Below, piece after piece: positions 34,495 through 43,292 of a stretch of 64,000 nucleotides of DNA. The DNA comes from Wolinella sp052170135. GTDB lineage: Bacteria; Campylobacterota; Campylobacteria; Campylobacterales; Helicobacteraceae. The stretch spans positions 16,463 through 80,462 of the forward strand of contig JBQNBC010000008.1 in NCBI GenBank assembly GCA_052170135.1, written 5' to 3'. Position 1 is the first letter of the stretch. Each line of letters opens with the position of its first letter. A program made the position numbers and the translations under genes. Under the pieces are notes generated by a model. It saw only the letters and a program-made list of their open reading frames with translations. It was not told the DNA's origin and ran no database searches.

Positions 34495-35175
34495 ATAAAG
34501 GCACTAATTATAGGCGCAAGTGGCGCAACTGAGCAGACCCTTCTGCTAAGACCATTAAAAGATAGCGACTTTAGCGAAGTCGTAGCGTTTGCTAGGCATG
34601 ATTTGGGTATCGCGCACAAAAAGCTACGCCTACACATCGTAGATTTTGATGATATGGCTAGCTTTGCACACCTACTTTGTAGCGATGTACTTTTTAGGCA
34701 CTCGGCACGACGCCAAAAGATGCTGTTAGCAAAGAGACGCAATATCGCGTATGTTTTACATATCAATATAAAATCGTAAAGCACGCAAAAATCTGGTACA
34801 AAACATATAATCCTAGTCTCATCAATTGGTGCAGATTCTCACTCAAGGATCTTTTACCCGCACATAAAAGGCAAATTAGAAGAATCCATCATTAAGCTCT
34901 CTTTTGAAAAAACATACATTTTACGACCGCCATCACTAATTAGACTGCACACTACTAGAGTTAGCAAAAAGATAGAAATTGCCCTGTTAAAATGGCTAAA
35001 CTCACTTGGATTCTTTAAAAAATATTCCCCCATGCACGCAGAGGAGTTAGCAAGAGCAATGGTTTGGCTTTTCAAAATAGAGTACAAAATGCAGATTGTT
35101 AAGAGGAGCGATATTTTAAAGATAGCACAAAAAGATAACGAGCTAGACTATATTGATCTATTTTGCAGACACTAG
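34495..35175 (+). pseudogene. Decayed NAD(P)-binding oxidoreductase (atypical SDR)
   Basis: Right after alr the plus strand encodes KALIIGASGATEQ, a Rossmann nucleotide-binding start, but the expected ATG reads ATA. The frame continues to VVDFDD-like IVDFDDMASFAHLL. It then shifts at about 34,695 into LGTTPKDAVSKETQYRV and shifts again at about 34,790 into LVSSIGADSHSRIFYPHIKGKLE, ending at the TAG at 35173. The pieces in order match the SDR family of HTATIP2-like reductases. A lost start and two frameshifts make it nonfunctional. Confidence 0.82.
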
Positions 35176-37073
35176 CTAAAAGCCACTGGATCTATATCTA
35201 TCTCACCTAGCTCACCACGCGCGTAAATTAGGGCTTGGATTAGTTTTTTTGGACTCTTATCCCGCGCAAAAATGAGGAATCGCCAACGATTCGCCAGTCG
35301 TTCAATTGGTGCTGCCCCATGCCCTATTATCTCAATTCCCGTTGTCGATAGTAGCTCTAAGCTCGCTAAATATGAACTTTTAGCGCGCTCCTGGCTTTTG
35401 TGTTCAAACCACAAAAGCCCTAGCTTCTGAAATGGCGGATAGAGACGATTCCTGCCGTTTAACTCATATTTTATAAACGCCTCATAATCATCTATAAACT
35501 GACTAAAAAACCCCTCATGAAACGTCTCGATTATGACGCGACCAGACTCCCTTCTGCCACTACGACCTGACAATTGAAGCAAAAGCGCAAGCGCACGCTC
35601 GTTTGCACGATAGTCATCACTCTTTAAAAGATAGTCAATTCCTAGCACAACGACCAGCTCTACATTATGATAGTCGTGTCCTTTAGATAGCATCTGCGTA
35701 CCGACTAAAATATCAATTTTACCGGCATTAAACTGCTCTAGACTCTTTTTTAGGCGCGATTCTGTCGTGATTAAATCTCGATCAAAACGCGCAATTCTCG
35801 CACCCTGAAAATGCTCTTCCAGCTCGCTAGCGACCTCCGCTGTACCAGCTCTTTGCGCCTTTAGCTCTGCTCCACACATATCACATGCCTCCGGGATCCT
35901 CCTTGTAAAGCCACAATGATGACACTTCATCGCACGATCATTTTTGTGCAGACTAAGGCTCACACTGCAATTTGGGCACTGCACAACTGCACCGCAAATT
36001 TCGCAAAGAAGATGCTTAAAATTAGCTCTGGTGGGCAAAAAAACAATCGCCTGCTTACCAGTTTTTAGTGTCTTTTGCAAAGAATCAAGCACAAAAGGCG
36101 TCAAAGAATCTAACCCGCTCACAAACTCAAGACGCTTTACGCTATGAAAATGTCTACCTTTTAGGCGAAATAACGCGCCTTTTTGAGCAAAATTATAATA
36201 GGTAGTGGCAAGCGGAGTTGCCGAGCCCAGAACCACGCGCACATCACACTTCTGGCTAGCTAGCAGCGCCACATCTCTGGCATTGTAGCGCGGACGCGAT
36301 TGTGATTTATAGGCATCATCATGCTCTTCATCAATCACAATAAGCCCAAGCCTAGGCAGTGGCAAAAACAGCGCTGAACGCGCACCAGCTATTAGTTTTG
36401 CGCTACCATTTTTAATTCTTTGCAGTGTGGATTGTCGATCTTTTTTAGATAGCTTTGAGTGCCAAAGTGCGACTAAATCACCAAAACAGCCTCTAAGTCG
36501 CTTCTCCATTTGTGGCGTAAGGCTAATCTCTGGCATGAGAAATAGTGCAGATTCTCCGCGCTCTAGGTGGGCGGCTATCAAGTGTGTATATATTTCTGTT
36601 TTGCCGCTACCAGTATCACCAAAAAGCAGTGCGCTTTGGCGACTTGACAAAAATGTAAATGCCTCATTTTGCGCTTGCGACAATGCAGAAAGCGAGATAA
36701 AGCTATGCTTTTGGTTGGATTCTCTAAGGATTGGTTTTAGATTAGAATCTGCACCTAAAAAATATGAACCACACTCCAAAGAATCCAAATCAAAAGGTGT
36801 AAAAAGCCCAAAACTCTCGCCAAAAGAAGCGCAATAATATGCCGAAATAAAACGTGCTAAAGTAGCTTGCATAGCGGAGAATCTCATATTCTTGACCTGC
36901 AGAATCTCCTTGCATTCAAAGCTAGGTTCTTTCACCATCTCTAATACCACGCCCAGGGCATAACGGGTTTTTAGCTTTACACACACCACGTCATTTTGGA
37001 GTAGCTCCAAAGGTGATTTATAGGTAAGATACGGGGCTTTTGAGCCTAGTATTGCGATATTGTAATACTTCAA
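35172..37073 (-). CDS. priA: Primosomal replication helicase PriA
   Basis: This 633-residue protein restarts stalled replication forks. It has an N-terminal DNA-binding region, helicase motif I GDTGSGKTEIY, motif II DEEHD and motif III GSATP. A zinc-binding region has paired cysteines (CEICG, CPNC, CHHCG, CDMCG), and GTQMLSKGHDY and QLSGRSGRR follow. It is shorter than E. coli PriA, mainly at the N-terminus, as usual in this phylum. It overlaps the upstream small gene by 4 bases. Confidence 0.96.
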   Translation of the reverse strand: MKYYNIAILGSKAPYLTYKSPLELLQNDVVCVKLKTRYALGVVLEMVKEPSFECKEILQVKNMRFSAMQATLARFISAYYCASFGESFGLFTPFDLDSLECGSYFLGADSNLKPILRESNQKHSFISLSALSQAQNEAFTFLSSRQSALLFGDTGSGKTEIYTHLIAAHLERGESALFLMPEISLTPQMEKRLRGCFGDLVALWHSKLSKKDRQSTLQRIKNGSAKLIAGARSALFLPLPRLGLIVIDEEHDDAYKSQSRPRYNARDVALLASQKCDVRVVLGSATPLATTYYNFAQKGALFRLKGRHFHSVKRLEFVSGLDSLTPFVLDSLQKTLKTGKQAIVFLPTRANFKHLLCEICGAVVQCPNCSVSLSLHKNDRAMKCHHCGFTRRIPEACDMCGAELKAQRAGTAEVASELEEHFQGARIARFDRDLITTESRLKKSLEQFNAGKIDILVGTQMLSKGHDYHNVELVVVLGIDYLLKSDDYRANERALALLLQLSGRSGRRESGRVIIETFHEGFFSQFIDDYEAFIKYELNGRNRLYPPFQKLGLLWFEHKSQERAKSSYLASLELLSTTGIEIIGHGAAPIERLANRWRFLIFARDKSPKKLIQALIYARGELGEIDIDPVAFS

Positions 37074-37285
37074 TATTGTTCTATTTTTTCACAAAGAGAA
37101 TCGAGCGCCTCCTTTATCTCAGCGCACTCTTGGCATTTGCTTAGGTATGCTTTCAATAACTCTTTTGGATCTAGATTCCCATTGCATAGCCAAGCAAACT
37201 CCGAAAATGTGCGCTCGCTAACTTCGCTAAGTGCGATATTGTAGTGTCTACCCAGCAATGAGATTGTCAGATTTTGCGGTTTCAT
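37070..37285 (-). CDS. Small conserved protein, possibly ZapA-like
   Basis: This 71-residue protein starts with TISLLGRHYNIALSE, similar to the first strands of ZapA-type cell division proteins, followed by helices. It is shorter than typical ZapA, so the call is tentative. It overlaps both priA and the upstream coiled-coil gene by 4 bases, which ties the three together in translation. Confidence 0.5.
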   Translation of the reverse strand: MKPQNLTISLLGRHYNIALSEVSERTFSEFAWLCNGNLDPKELLKAYLSKCQECAEIKEALDSLCEKIEQY

Positions 37286-37515
37286 ACACCAAGCGCGCCC
37301 TCAAGTTTTGCTATAACGCCTTCAAGTTCCCGCTCCTTATTTGATAGCTCCTCATACAGGCTTGATATTTCGCTACCTTTTAGCTCTATTTCAGTGCGAA
37401 GCGCGCTATTTTGACGCTCCAAATTTTCTATTGTCTCGCGTGCATTTACGAGCTTTGATATGAGTGCATCGACCTTTTCATCCAGCTTTACTACTGGCGA
37501 GGAATACTCTTGCAT
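37282..37515 (-). CDS. Small coiled-coil protein, possibly ZapB-like
   Basis: This 77-residue protein is almost entirely a coiled coil (about residues 10-72) with regular hydrophobic positions and many E, K, L and S residues. The size and form recall ZapB, the partner of ZapA at the FtsZ ring. It is the first gene of a three-gene unit with the ZapA-like gene and priA. The family is not certain. Confidence 0.5.
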   Translation of the reverse strand: MQEYSSPVVKLDEKVDALISKLVNARETIENLERQNSALRTEIELKGSEISSLYEELSNKERELEGVIAKLEGALGV

Positions 37516-37631
37516 TGTTTCTCCTTAAGCTAAGAATCTAGAATCAGCCAAAGTGTCGAAAAAAAGGCATTTTCAGCACACAAAGCTTGGTATAATTGTA
37601 TCACTTTTCAGCCACTTTAATTGGAGTAATC

Positions 37632-39611
37632 ATGTCCCTTTTTGAGATAAGCTCGCCATATGCACCAGCGGGCGACCAACCACAAGCCATCGCGAAACTA
37701 AGCGAATCTATCGCCAAAGGGAATCGCTATCAAACGCTAATAGGCGTAACAGGAAGTGGTAAAACATATACAATGGCACAAATCATAAAAGAGCTTCAGA
37801 TTCCCACGCTTATCATGACGCATAACAAAACGCTTGCCGCGCAACTTTACAGTGAATTTAAGGGATTTTTTCCGAAGAATCATGTCGAGTATTTCATATC
37901 ACACTTCGACTACTATCAACCAGAGGCATATATCCCACGTCAAGACCTATTTATCGAAAAGGATAGTTCAATAAATGATGAGCTAGAACGCCTGCGCCTT
38001 AGCGCGACCACGTCGCTCTTAGCGCATGATGACGTGATAGTCGTCGCATCAGTATCGGCAAACTACGGTCTAGGTAGCCCCGCTGAATATGTCGAGATGA
38101 TACAAAAGCTCTACATCGGACAGAGAATCAACCAGCGCGAACTACTACTTCGCCTAGTCGAGATGGGCTACAAGCGCAATGATAACTACTTTGATAGGGG
38201 CGATTTTCGCGTAAATGGCGAAGTGATAGATATCTATCCCGCATACAGCGAAGATGAAGTGATAAGAATCGAGTTTTTCGGAGATGAAATAGAGAGAATT
38301 GCTATGCTAGAGAGCGTGGATAGACATATTTTAGGCGAGATTAATGAGTACATTTTATATGCGGCAAATCAATTCATCGTCGGACAAAACCGTCTACACG
38401 AAGCGCTAAAAACTATCGAATCAGAACTAGAATCGCGTCTAGCGTTTTACCAAAAAGAGGGGCGCATGATCGAATATCAGCGACTAAAAAGTCGCACAGA
38501 ATTTGACCTAGAGATGATAAGTGCGACTGGGATTTGCAAAGGAATCGAAAACTACTCACGTCATCTGACAGGCAAAAAAGAGGGTGAGACGCCATATTCA
38601 CTGCTTGATTACTTTGAATTCAAAGGCAAGCCATACCTAATAATCATCGACGAATCACATGTCTCGCTACCACAATTTGGTGGAATGTACGCTGGCGATA
38701 GAAGCCGCAAAGAGGTACTTGTCGAGCATGGTTTCCGCTTGCCTAGCGCACTTGATAACCGCCCTCTGCAATTTGATGAGTTTATAAACAAAGCTCCACA
38801 CTATCTATTTGTCTCTGCAACCCCTGCACAAAAAGAGCTAGAGCTAAGCGGTGAGAATCTGGCTGAACAGATAGTCCGTCCAACCGGGTTACTAGATCCG
38901 ATATACGAGGTACGCGATAGTCAAAACCAAGTGAGCGCACTCTATGACGAGATAAAGCCCATAATCGCCCGTGGCGAGCGTGTACTAATCACAGCACTCA
39001 CAAAAAAAATGGCAGAAGAATTGACAAAATATTATGCTGACTTGGGAATCCGTGTACGCTACATGCACTCAGAAATAGATGCGATTGAGCGCAATCAGAT
39101 TATTCGTGGCTTGCGACTTGGTGATTTTGATGTGCTGGTTGGAATCAACCTACTAAGAGAAGGATTAGACTTGCCAGAAGTGTCATTAGTAGCGATTCTT
39201 GATGCGGATAAGGAAGGATTTTTGCGCAGTGAGACGAGCCTTATACAGACGATGGGGCGTGCCGCAAGGAATCTGAATGGACGCGTACTACTCTTTGCAC
39301 AGAAAACAACCCCATCAATGAAGCGTGCAATGGAGGTAACAGACTATCGTCGCGAAAAGCAGCAAGAATTTAATAAAAAGCATGGAATCACACCAAAAAG
39401 CGTAACACGCAAACTAGACGAAGAACTACGGCTAGAGGGCGTGAGTGAGCTATACGAAAAGGCGTCTAAAAAAGAGAAGATTCCAAAAACTGAGCGTGAA
39501 AAAATTATTAAAGAGATGACAAAAAAGATGCACGAGGCGGCAAAACTACTTGACTTTGAGGAGGCTGCAAGGCTAAGAGATGAGATAGCCAAAATCAGGA
39601 TGAATAAATAG
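37632..39611 (+). CDS. uvrB: Excinuclease ABC subunit B
   Basis: This protein of about 659 residues carries DNA damage from UvrA to UvrC in nucleotide excision repair. It has Walker A GVTGSGKTYTM, the beta-hairpin region YYQPEAYIP, DESHVSLPQ (motif II), ATPAQKELEL, GINLLREGLDLPEVSL and a C-terminal UVR domain (LLDFEEAARLRDEIAKI). The ATG at 37632 with TTGGAG upstream is the natural start; a frame opening at 37596 adds 12 unlikely residues. Confidence 0.97.
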   Translation: MSLFEISSPYAPAGDQPQAIAKLSESIAKGNRYQTLIGVTGSGKTYTMAQIIKELQIPTLIMTHNKTLAAQLYSEFKGFFPKNHVEYFISHFDYYQPEAYIPRQDLFIEKDSSINDELERLRLSATTSLLAHDDVIVVASVSANYGLGSPAEYVEMIQKLYIGQRINQRELLLRLVEMGYKRNDNYFDRGDFRVNGEVIDIYPAYSEDEVIRIEFFGDEIERIAMLESVDRHILGEINEYILYAANQFIVGQNRLHEALKTIESELESRLAFYQKEGRMIEYQRLKSRTEFDLEMISATGICKGIENYSRHLTGKKEGETPYSLLDYFEFKGKPYLIIIDESHVSLPQFGGMYAGDRSRKEVLVEHGFRLPSALDNRPLQFDEFINKAPHYLFVSATPAQKELELSGENLAEQIVRPTGLLDPIYEVRDSQNQVSALYDEIKPIIARGERVLITALTKKMAEELTKYYADLGIRVRYMHSEIDAIERNQIIRGLRLGDFDVLVGINLLREGLDLPEVSLVAILDADKEGFLRSETSLIQTMGRAARNLNGRVLLFAQKTTPSMKRAMEVTDYRREKQQEFNKKHGITPKSVTRKLDEELRLEGVSELYEKASKKEKIPKTEREKIIKEMTKKMHEAAKLLDFEEAARLRDEIAKIRMNK

Positions 39612-39929
39612 GAAGAAATTCATCAAAATTATCTTATCAGCTCTTAAAAGCTAGCAATATATGAAAGCTTTTAAGCAAGTTAAAATATCACTTTGTAGCA
39701 GATTGCGCATCAACAGACAAGAATCAAACACTAAAGATCTAATATACAAAAGACTCTATCGCAAGCAAAAGCAAAAAACTTATTTTTATCAACCATAAAA
39801 ACACAAGCATATCTCACTGGAAATACTTTAAAACATACTTGCCTTTGTTTTGTACGGATAGCTTAAATTTTATCGAAGTTTTTTAGATTTGCACTAGCTT
39901 ATAGCAGGGAAGCCCTGCTAGCGCGATTC
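39612..39929. other. 318-bp intergenic region without recognised features
   Basis: This stretch between the convergent uvrB and slyD genes is AT-rich. I see no frame with a plausible product and no strong hairpin with a T run. Confidence 0.5.
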
Positions 39930-40469
39930 TTAGTGTCCGCTGCAACAACCACCATGTCCATGCTCTCCTCCGCCGCCACCACAGCAGCCACCATGTCCAT
40001 GCTCATGCGCACCACAACCACCAAAAATCTCATTGTCACTTGCCTCGCGCGCACCAAGAATCGTAACCTCAAATTGTAGTGTTTTGCCAGCTAGTGGATG
40101 ATTATAGTCAATGATAACTACTTGATCATTAAAATCCTCAACTATGACTTGCACAGTCTCTCCACCCTCACCCTGACCAAATAGCGTCATACCGCGCACT
40201 AGTTCGATTCCCTCAAACTGCTCTCTTTCGACCTCTTGTACATACTCTTGAAATCGCTCCCCATATGCATCTGCTGGTGCGATTGTCAGACTCAGCTTAT
40301 CACCGATATTTGCACCTACTAGGGCATTTTCTAATCCAGCGATGACCTGCCCACCGCCCAGGATAAACTCAAGTGGTCTGCCACCTAAATTGCTATCGAT
40401 AATTTCATCACTTCCGTGTTCTCTCACTTCATATTCGATTGAAACTACTTGATTGTTTTCGAGTGCCAA
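39930..40469 (-). CDS. slyD: FKBP-type peptidyl-prolyl isomerase SlyD with metal-binding tail
   Basis: This 179-residue protein has an FKBP domain (start to about 70 and about 125-145) with the inserted IF chaperone domain, as in SlyD. The C-terminal tail is rich in His, Cys and Gly (EHGHGGCCGGGGGEHGHGGCC), which in SlyD binds nickel for hydrogenase and, in Helicobacter, urease maturation. It speeds proline isomerisation and holds unfolded proteins. It is transcribed alone. Confidence 0.95.
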   Translation of the reverse strand: MALENNQVVSIEYEVREHGSDEIIDSNLGGRPLEFILGGGQVIAGLENALVGANIGDKLSLTIAPADAYGERFQEYVQEVEREQFEGIELVRGMTLFGQGEGGETVQVIVEDFNDQVVIIDYNHPLAGKTLQFEVTILGAREASDNEIFGGCGAHEHGHGGCCGGGGGEHGHGGCCSGH

Positions 40470-40623
40470 GGTTTCTCCTTTTGTTTTTGTAAGAAGGCAT
40501 TATAGCGCGAAAAGCTTACACACTACGGGGAAATAGCTCAATCACAAGAAGCAAAAACAACAAAAGCAAAACAGTGGGAGATCTGAAGAATCTAGAATTA
40601 AAAAAGAGAGAATATGGAGAAAA

Positions 40624-40654
40624 TGACCCCACCCATGGGAATGGGGCGAGGTCA
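40624..40654 (-). terminator. Hairpin downstream of the pseudopilin gene
   Basis: GACC-CCACCC and GGGTGGGG-type arms (CCCCA and TGGGG with flanking GACC/GGTC) form a strong G-C stem about 20 bases after the pseudopilin stop. On the minus strand it is followed by ATTTTCTC, so intrinsic termination is plausible. Confidence 0.55.
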
Positions 40655-40670
40655 GAATACAAAGAGTATT

Positions 40671-41177
40671 TTAGTTAAAGTTAACGCTACTACCAGTTAG
40701 AGGGATTACAACCGGTGTTGTATCTATAATTTTTTTGCACACACTATCAGTGACTTTGGCATCAATTCGAATATATTTTGCAAGAGGTGGAATCTTAACA
40801 CCAGCTACAGTAGATTCACCGTTGCTATTAGTCATAATTTCAATGACCACGCATGTATTAGCATTAGTTCCAATCGCGCCTCCCGTGCCTATATTGCTTC
40901 TGATTTTTTTCGAAGTTGCAAGCGATCCAGTATCCACTGGCGTCCAGTTTCCAGCATTTAGAGATACCGCATTACTGAAAGCAGTTACATTACTAGCACC
41001 TTGGCTCATAGCCATAGCTGGGATAGCCTGTGTGATAGTCCCGATATCCTGCTTGACAGAAACTATCTTTGCATCTTCTCGACTTGCTGCCATCTTTGGC
41101 ACAGCGACAGACGCTAAAATACCAAGAATAACAATAATGAACACTAGCTCGATCATCGTAAAACCACTTCTATTCAT
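40671..41177 (-). CDS. Type II secretion-type pseudopilin
   Basis: This 168-residue protein starts with a short leader and the prepilin peptidase motif G-FTMIELVFIIVILGILA (cut after Gly5, then Phe+1 and Glu+5). A long hydrophobic helix and a globular domain with two cysteines (NTCVVIEI and DSVCKKI) follow. It ends in IPLTGSSVNF. A prepilin peptidase should mature it for a secretion or DNA-uptake pseudopilus. It is not next to other secretion genes. A sigma-28-like promoter lies upstream, so it may be coregulated with flagella. A broken relative lies at 14,425-14,976. Confidence 0.88.
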   Translation of the reverse strand: MNRSGFTMIELVFIIVILGILASVAVPKMAASREDAKIVSVKQDIGTITQAIPAMAMSQGASNVTAFSNAVSLNAGNWTPVDTGSLATSKKIRSNIGTGGAIGTNANTCVVIEIMTNSNGESTVAGVKIPPLAKYIRIDAKVTDSVCKKIIDTTPVVIPLTGSSVNFN

Positions 41178-41210
41178 AACTAAACTCCTTACATATTTGT
41201 ATCACGATAA

Positions 41211-41239
41211 GCATATCGGAATTCAACTTAAAAACTTTA
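41211..41239 (-). promoter_or_regulatory. Sigma-28 (FliA)-like promoter for the pseudopilin
   Basis: On the minus strand TAAAG (41239-41235) is followed after 15 bases by CCGATATGC (41219-41211). This fits the FliA pattern TAAA-N15-GCCGATAA in the -35 half, with CGATAT as the -10 seen in epsilonproteobacteria. It lies about 34 bases before the pseudopilin ATG, and AAGGAG follows. Confidence 0.6.
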
Positions 41240-41309
41240 GAAAAATTATTAATAAAATATCATCTAATTATAAATTAATATAAGAATCGAGCTATGTTTT
41301 CTATATTTT

Positions 41310-41882
41310 TTAGCCACGATTCTTAAAAGCACAATCGCGCTCATGATCGTTTATCACACCCATGGCTTGCAAAAAGGCATAAATTGTAACCGAGCCTATA
41401 AATTTAAATCCGCGCTCTTTTAAATCCCAAGCAATCTCATCTGATAAGTCATCTCGCGTGGGAGCATCTTTGTAACACTCAATATCGTGATAAATAGGCG
41501 TGTAATCAACACGTGCCCAAAAGTAGTCAGATAGCGAGCCAAACTCATCTATCAGCTTTTTCGCAGCGATAGCATTTGCTCTAATAGCGCGTAGCTTGGC
41601 ACGATTCTTTAACACTTCTCCACGCATGAGAATAGCCTCTATATCCTCATCGCACAAAGAGGCGCAAAAATCAATACTAAGCCCGCTAAACTCCCTCATA
41701 TACGCCTCTCTTTTATGCAGGAGCGTCTGCCAGCTCAAGCCTGCTTGTTGCGATTCTAACGCCAACAGAGCGAAAATCTCACTATCATTATACAGAGGCT
41801 TGCCCCACTCATTATCATGATACGCGATATAGAGCGGATCGTTTAGCTTTACCCAGCCACAACGTTTTATCTCTTTTTGCAT
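41310..41882 (-). CDS. tag: DNA-3-methyladenine glycosylase I
   Basis: This protein of about 190 residues removes 3-methyladenine from alkylated DNA. It starts with KRCGWVKLNDPLYIAYHDNEWG, the family hallmark with the first zinc ligand Cys. It contains the helical core ESQQAGLSWQTLLHKREAYMREF, FKFIGSVTIYAFLQAMG and a final NDHERDC. I choose the second ATG (41882) because GGAGA lies just before it. Confidence 0.95.
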   Translation of the reverse strand: MQKEIKRCGWVKLNDPLYIAYHDNEWGKPLYNDSEIFALLALESQQAGLSWQTLLHKREAYMREFSGLSIDFCASLCDEDIEAILMRGEVLKNRAKLRAIRANAIAAKKLIDEFGSLSDYFWARVDYTPIYHDIECYKDAPTRDDLSDEIAWDLKERGFKFIGSVTIYAFLQAMGVINDHERDCAFKNRG

Positions 41883-41965
41883 GGCTTTCTCCATGGATAT
41901 TTTGGCGTGAATTCTTGATTTTAGGAATCCATCGCTAGGATTACAATAAAAACATTAGGAATCTC

Positions 41966-43255
41966 ATGAAATATTTTACACTTTTTGTAGCTTTGACAAT
42001 ATCACTCTTTTCAGCACAGAGGCACTTTAGCTTTTATGAGCTTTTGGGAGAGAGAGAAGGCAATCGCCTATTGGTCATTGGCGGAGTGCACGGAGATGAG
42101 CCGGGCGGATACTTCGCTCCAGCTATCATCACTCAGCACTATAAGATAAACAAGGGGTCGCTTTGGGTCGTGCCAAATCTAAACTTCGACAGCATCATAG
42201 AGAACAAACGAGGAATCTATGGCGATATGAATCGTAAATTTGCAAGCATTAAACGGAGCGATGAAGATTTTGCAATCGTAGAGGATATTAAAAGAATCGT
42301 CACTGATAAGAGTGTTGATTTTGTCATAAACTTACATGATGGGCATGGCTTTTATCGTAACAAGTGGGAAAATGCGATCTTCAATCCACGTGCATGGGGA
42401 CAGGCATATATCATCGATCAAAAAAGTATAAATGATGTTAAATTTGGAAATCTAGATGAAATAACACTCACAATGAGCAAGAATCTAAACGAAAATCTAG
42501 CCAAAGACTATCACTCTTTTAACACCAAAAACACTGAAACCAAATTCAAAGATGAGGAGATGAAAACATCTCTTACATTCTATGCTATCACGCATCTAAA
42601 ACCAGCACTCGCCATCGAAACCAGTAAAAATATCAGTGAGCTAGATCAAAAAGTCTACTATCAGCTACGCTCAATAGAAGAGCTAATGAAGCTAATGGGA
42701 ATAGAGTATGAGCGAGATTTTGAACTAAACTTAGATGAACTTAGAAGAATCATAAAGCACTATGGCGAACTAAAAATAAACAAAAATATTACGATTCCGC
42801 TTGAAAGCGTGCGCGAGATTTTACGCTTTGTCCCGATGAAAAATGGCGAGAATCACTTTGAATTTTCACACCCTTTAGGGGCTGTTAGAAAGCGAGCTGG
42901 TGGATATGACATTATGATAGGAAATATAGTCGCAACAAGATTAATGCCACAGCATTTTGACGATTCTTGTGATGTGGACGAAGCAAAAATCGAAATAGAT
43001 GGCAAAAGCACAAAAGTAAAATTTGGTGAAATTATCAATCCAAAAGATACGTTTTTAATTAAGGCGCACGATGGCATACGCGTCAATGTGATAGGATTAA
43101 TCACAAAAAGACACAATTCTCAAGATGAGATTTTGATACACAAAGGGGATATTACACCCAGATTCTCCATCGATAAAAAGGCGAATAGCTTTCGCGCTGA
43201 GTTTTACAAGGGCGAGGGCTTTTGTGGCATGATTACAGTCAGATTTGGCGAATAG
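41966..43255 (+). CDS. csd4: Csd4-type D,L-carboxypeptidase (M14)
   Basis: This 429-residue protein trims peptidoglycan tripeptides to dipeptides and controls cell helicity in Helicobacter. A signal peptide (about 1-17) precedes the M14-like domain. The zinc motif is GGVHGDEPGG with H42 and E45, and a second region, INLHDGHGF, holds H124. As I recall, H. pylori Csd4 uses Gln in place of the first His, so this one keeps the classical ligand. Two C-terminal domains follow. It lies upstream of dapD, a lysine/meso-DAP gene. Confidence 0.9.
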   Translation: MKYFTLFVALTISLFSAQRHFSFYELLGEREGNRLLVIGGVHGDEPGGYFAPAIITQHYKINKGSLWVVPNLNFDSIIENKRGIYGDMNRKFASIKRSDEDFAIVEDIKRIVTDKSVDFVINLHDGHGFYRNKWENAIFNPRAWGQAYIIDQKSINDVKFGNLDEITLTMSKNLNENLAKDYHSFNTKNTETKFKDEEMKTSLTFYAITHLKPALAIETSKNISELDQKVYYQLRSIEELMKLMGIEYERDFELNLDELRRIIKHYGELKINKNITIPLESVREILRFVPMKNGENHFEFSHPLGAVRKRAGGYDIMIGNIVATRLMPQHFDDSCDVDEAKIEIDGKSTKVKFGEIINPKDTFLIKAHDGIRVNVIGLITKRHNSQDEILIHKGDITPRFSIDKKANSFRAEFYKGEGFCGMITVRFGE

Positions 43256-43292
43256 GGCGAGATTCTTAGATTAAATCAATAAAGGAGATTTG

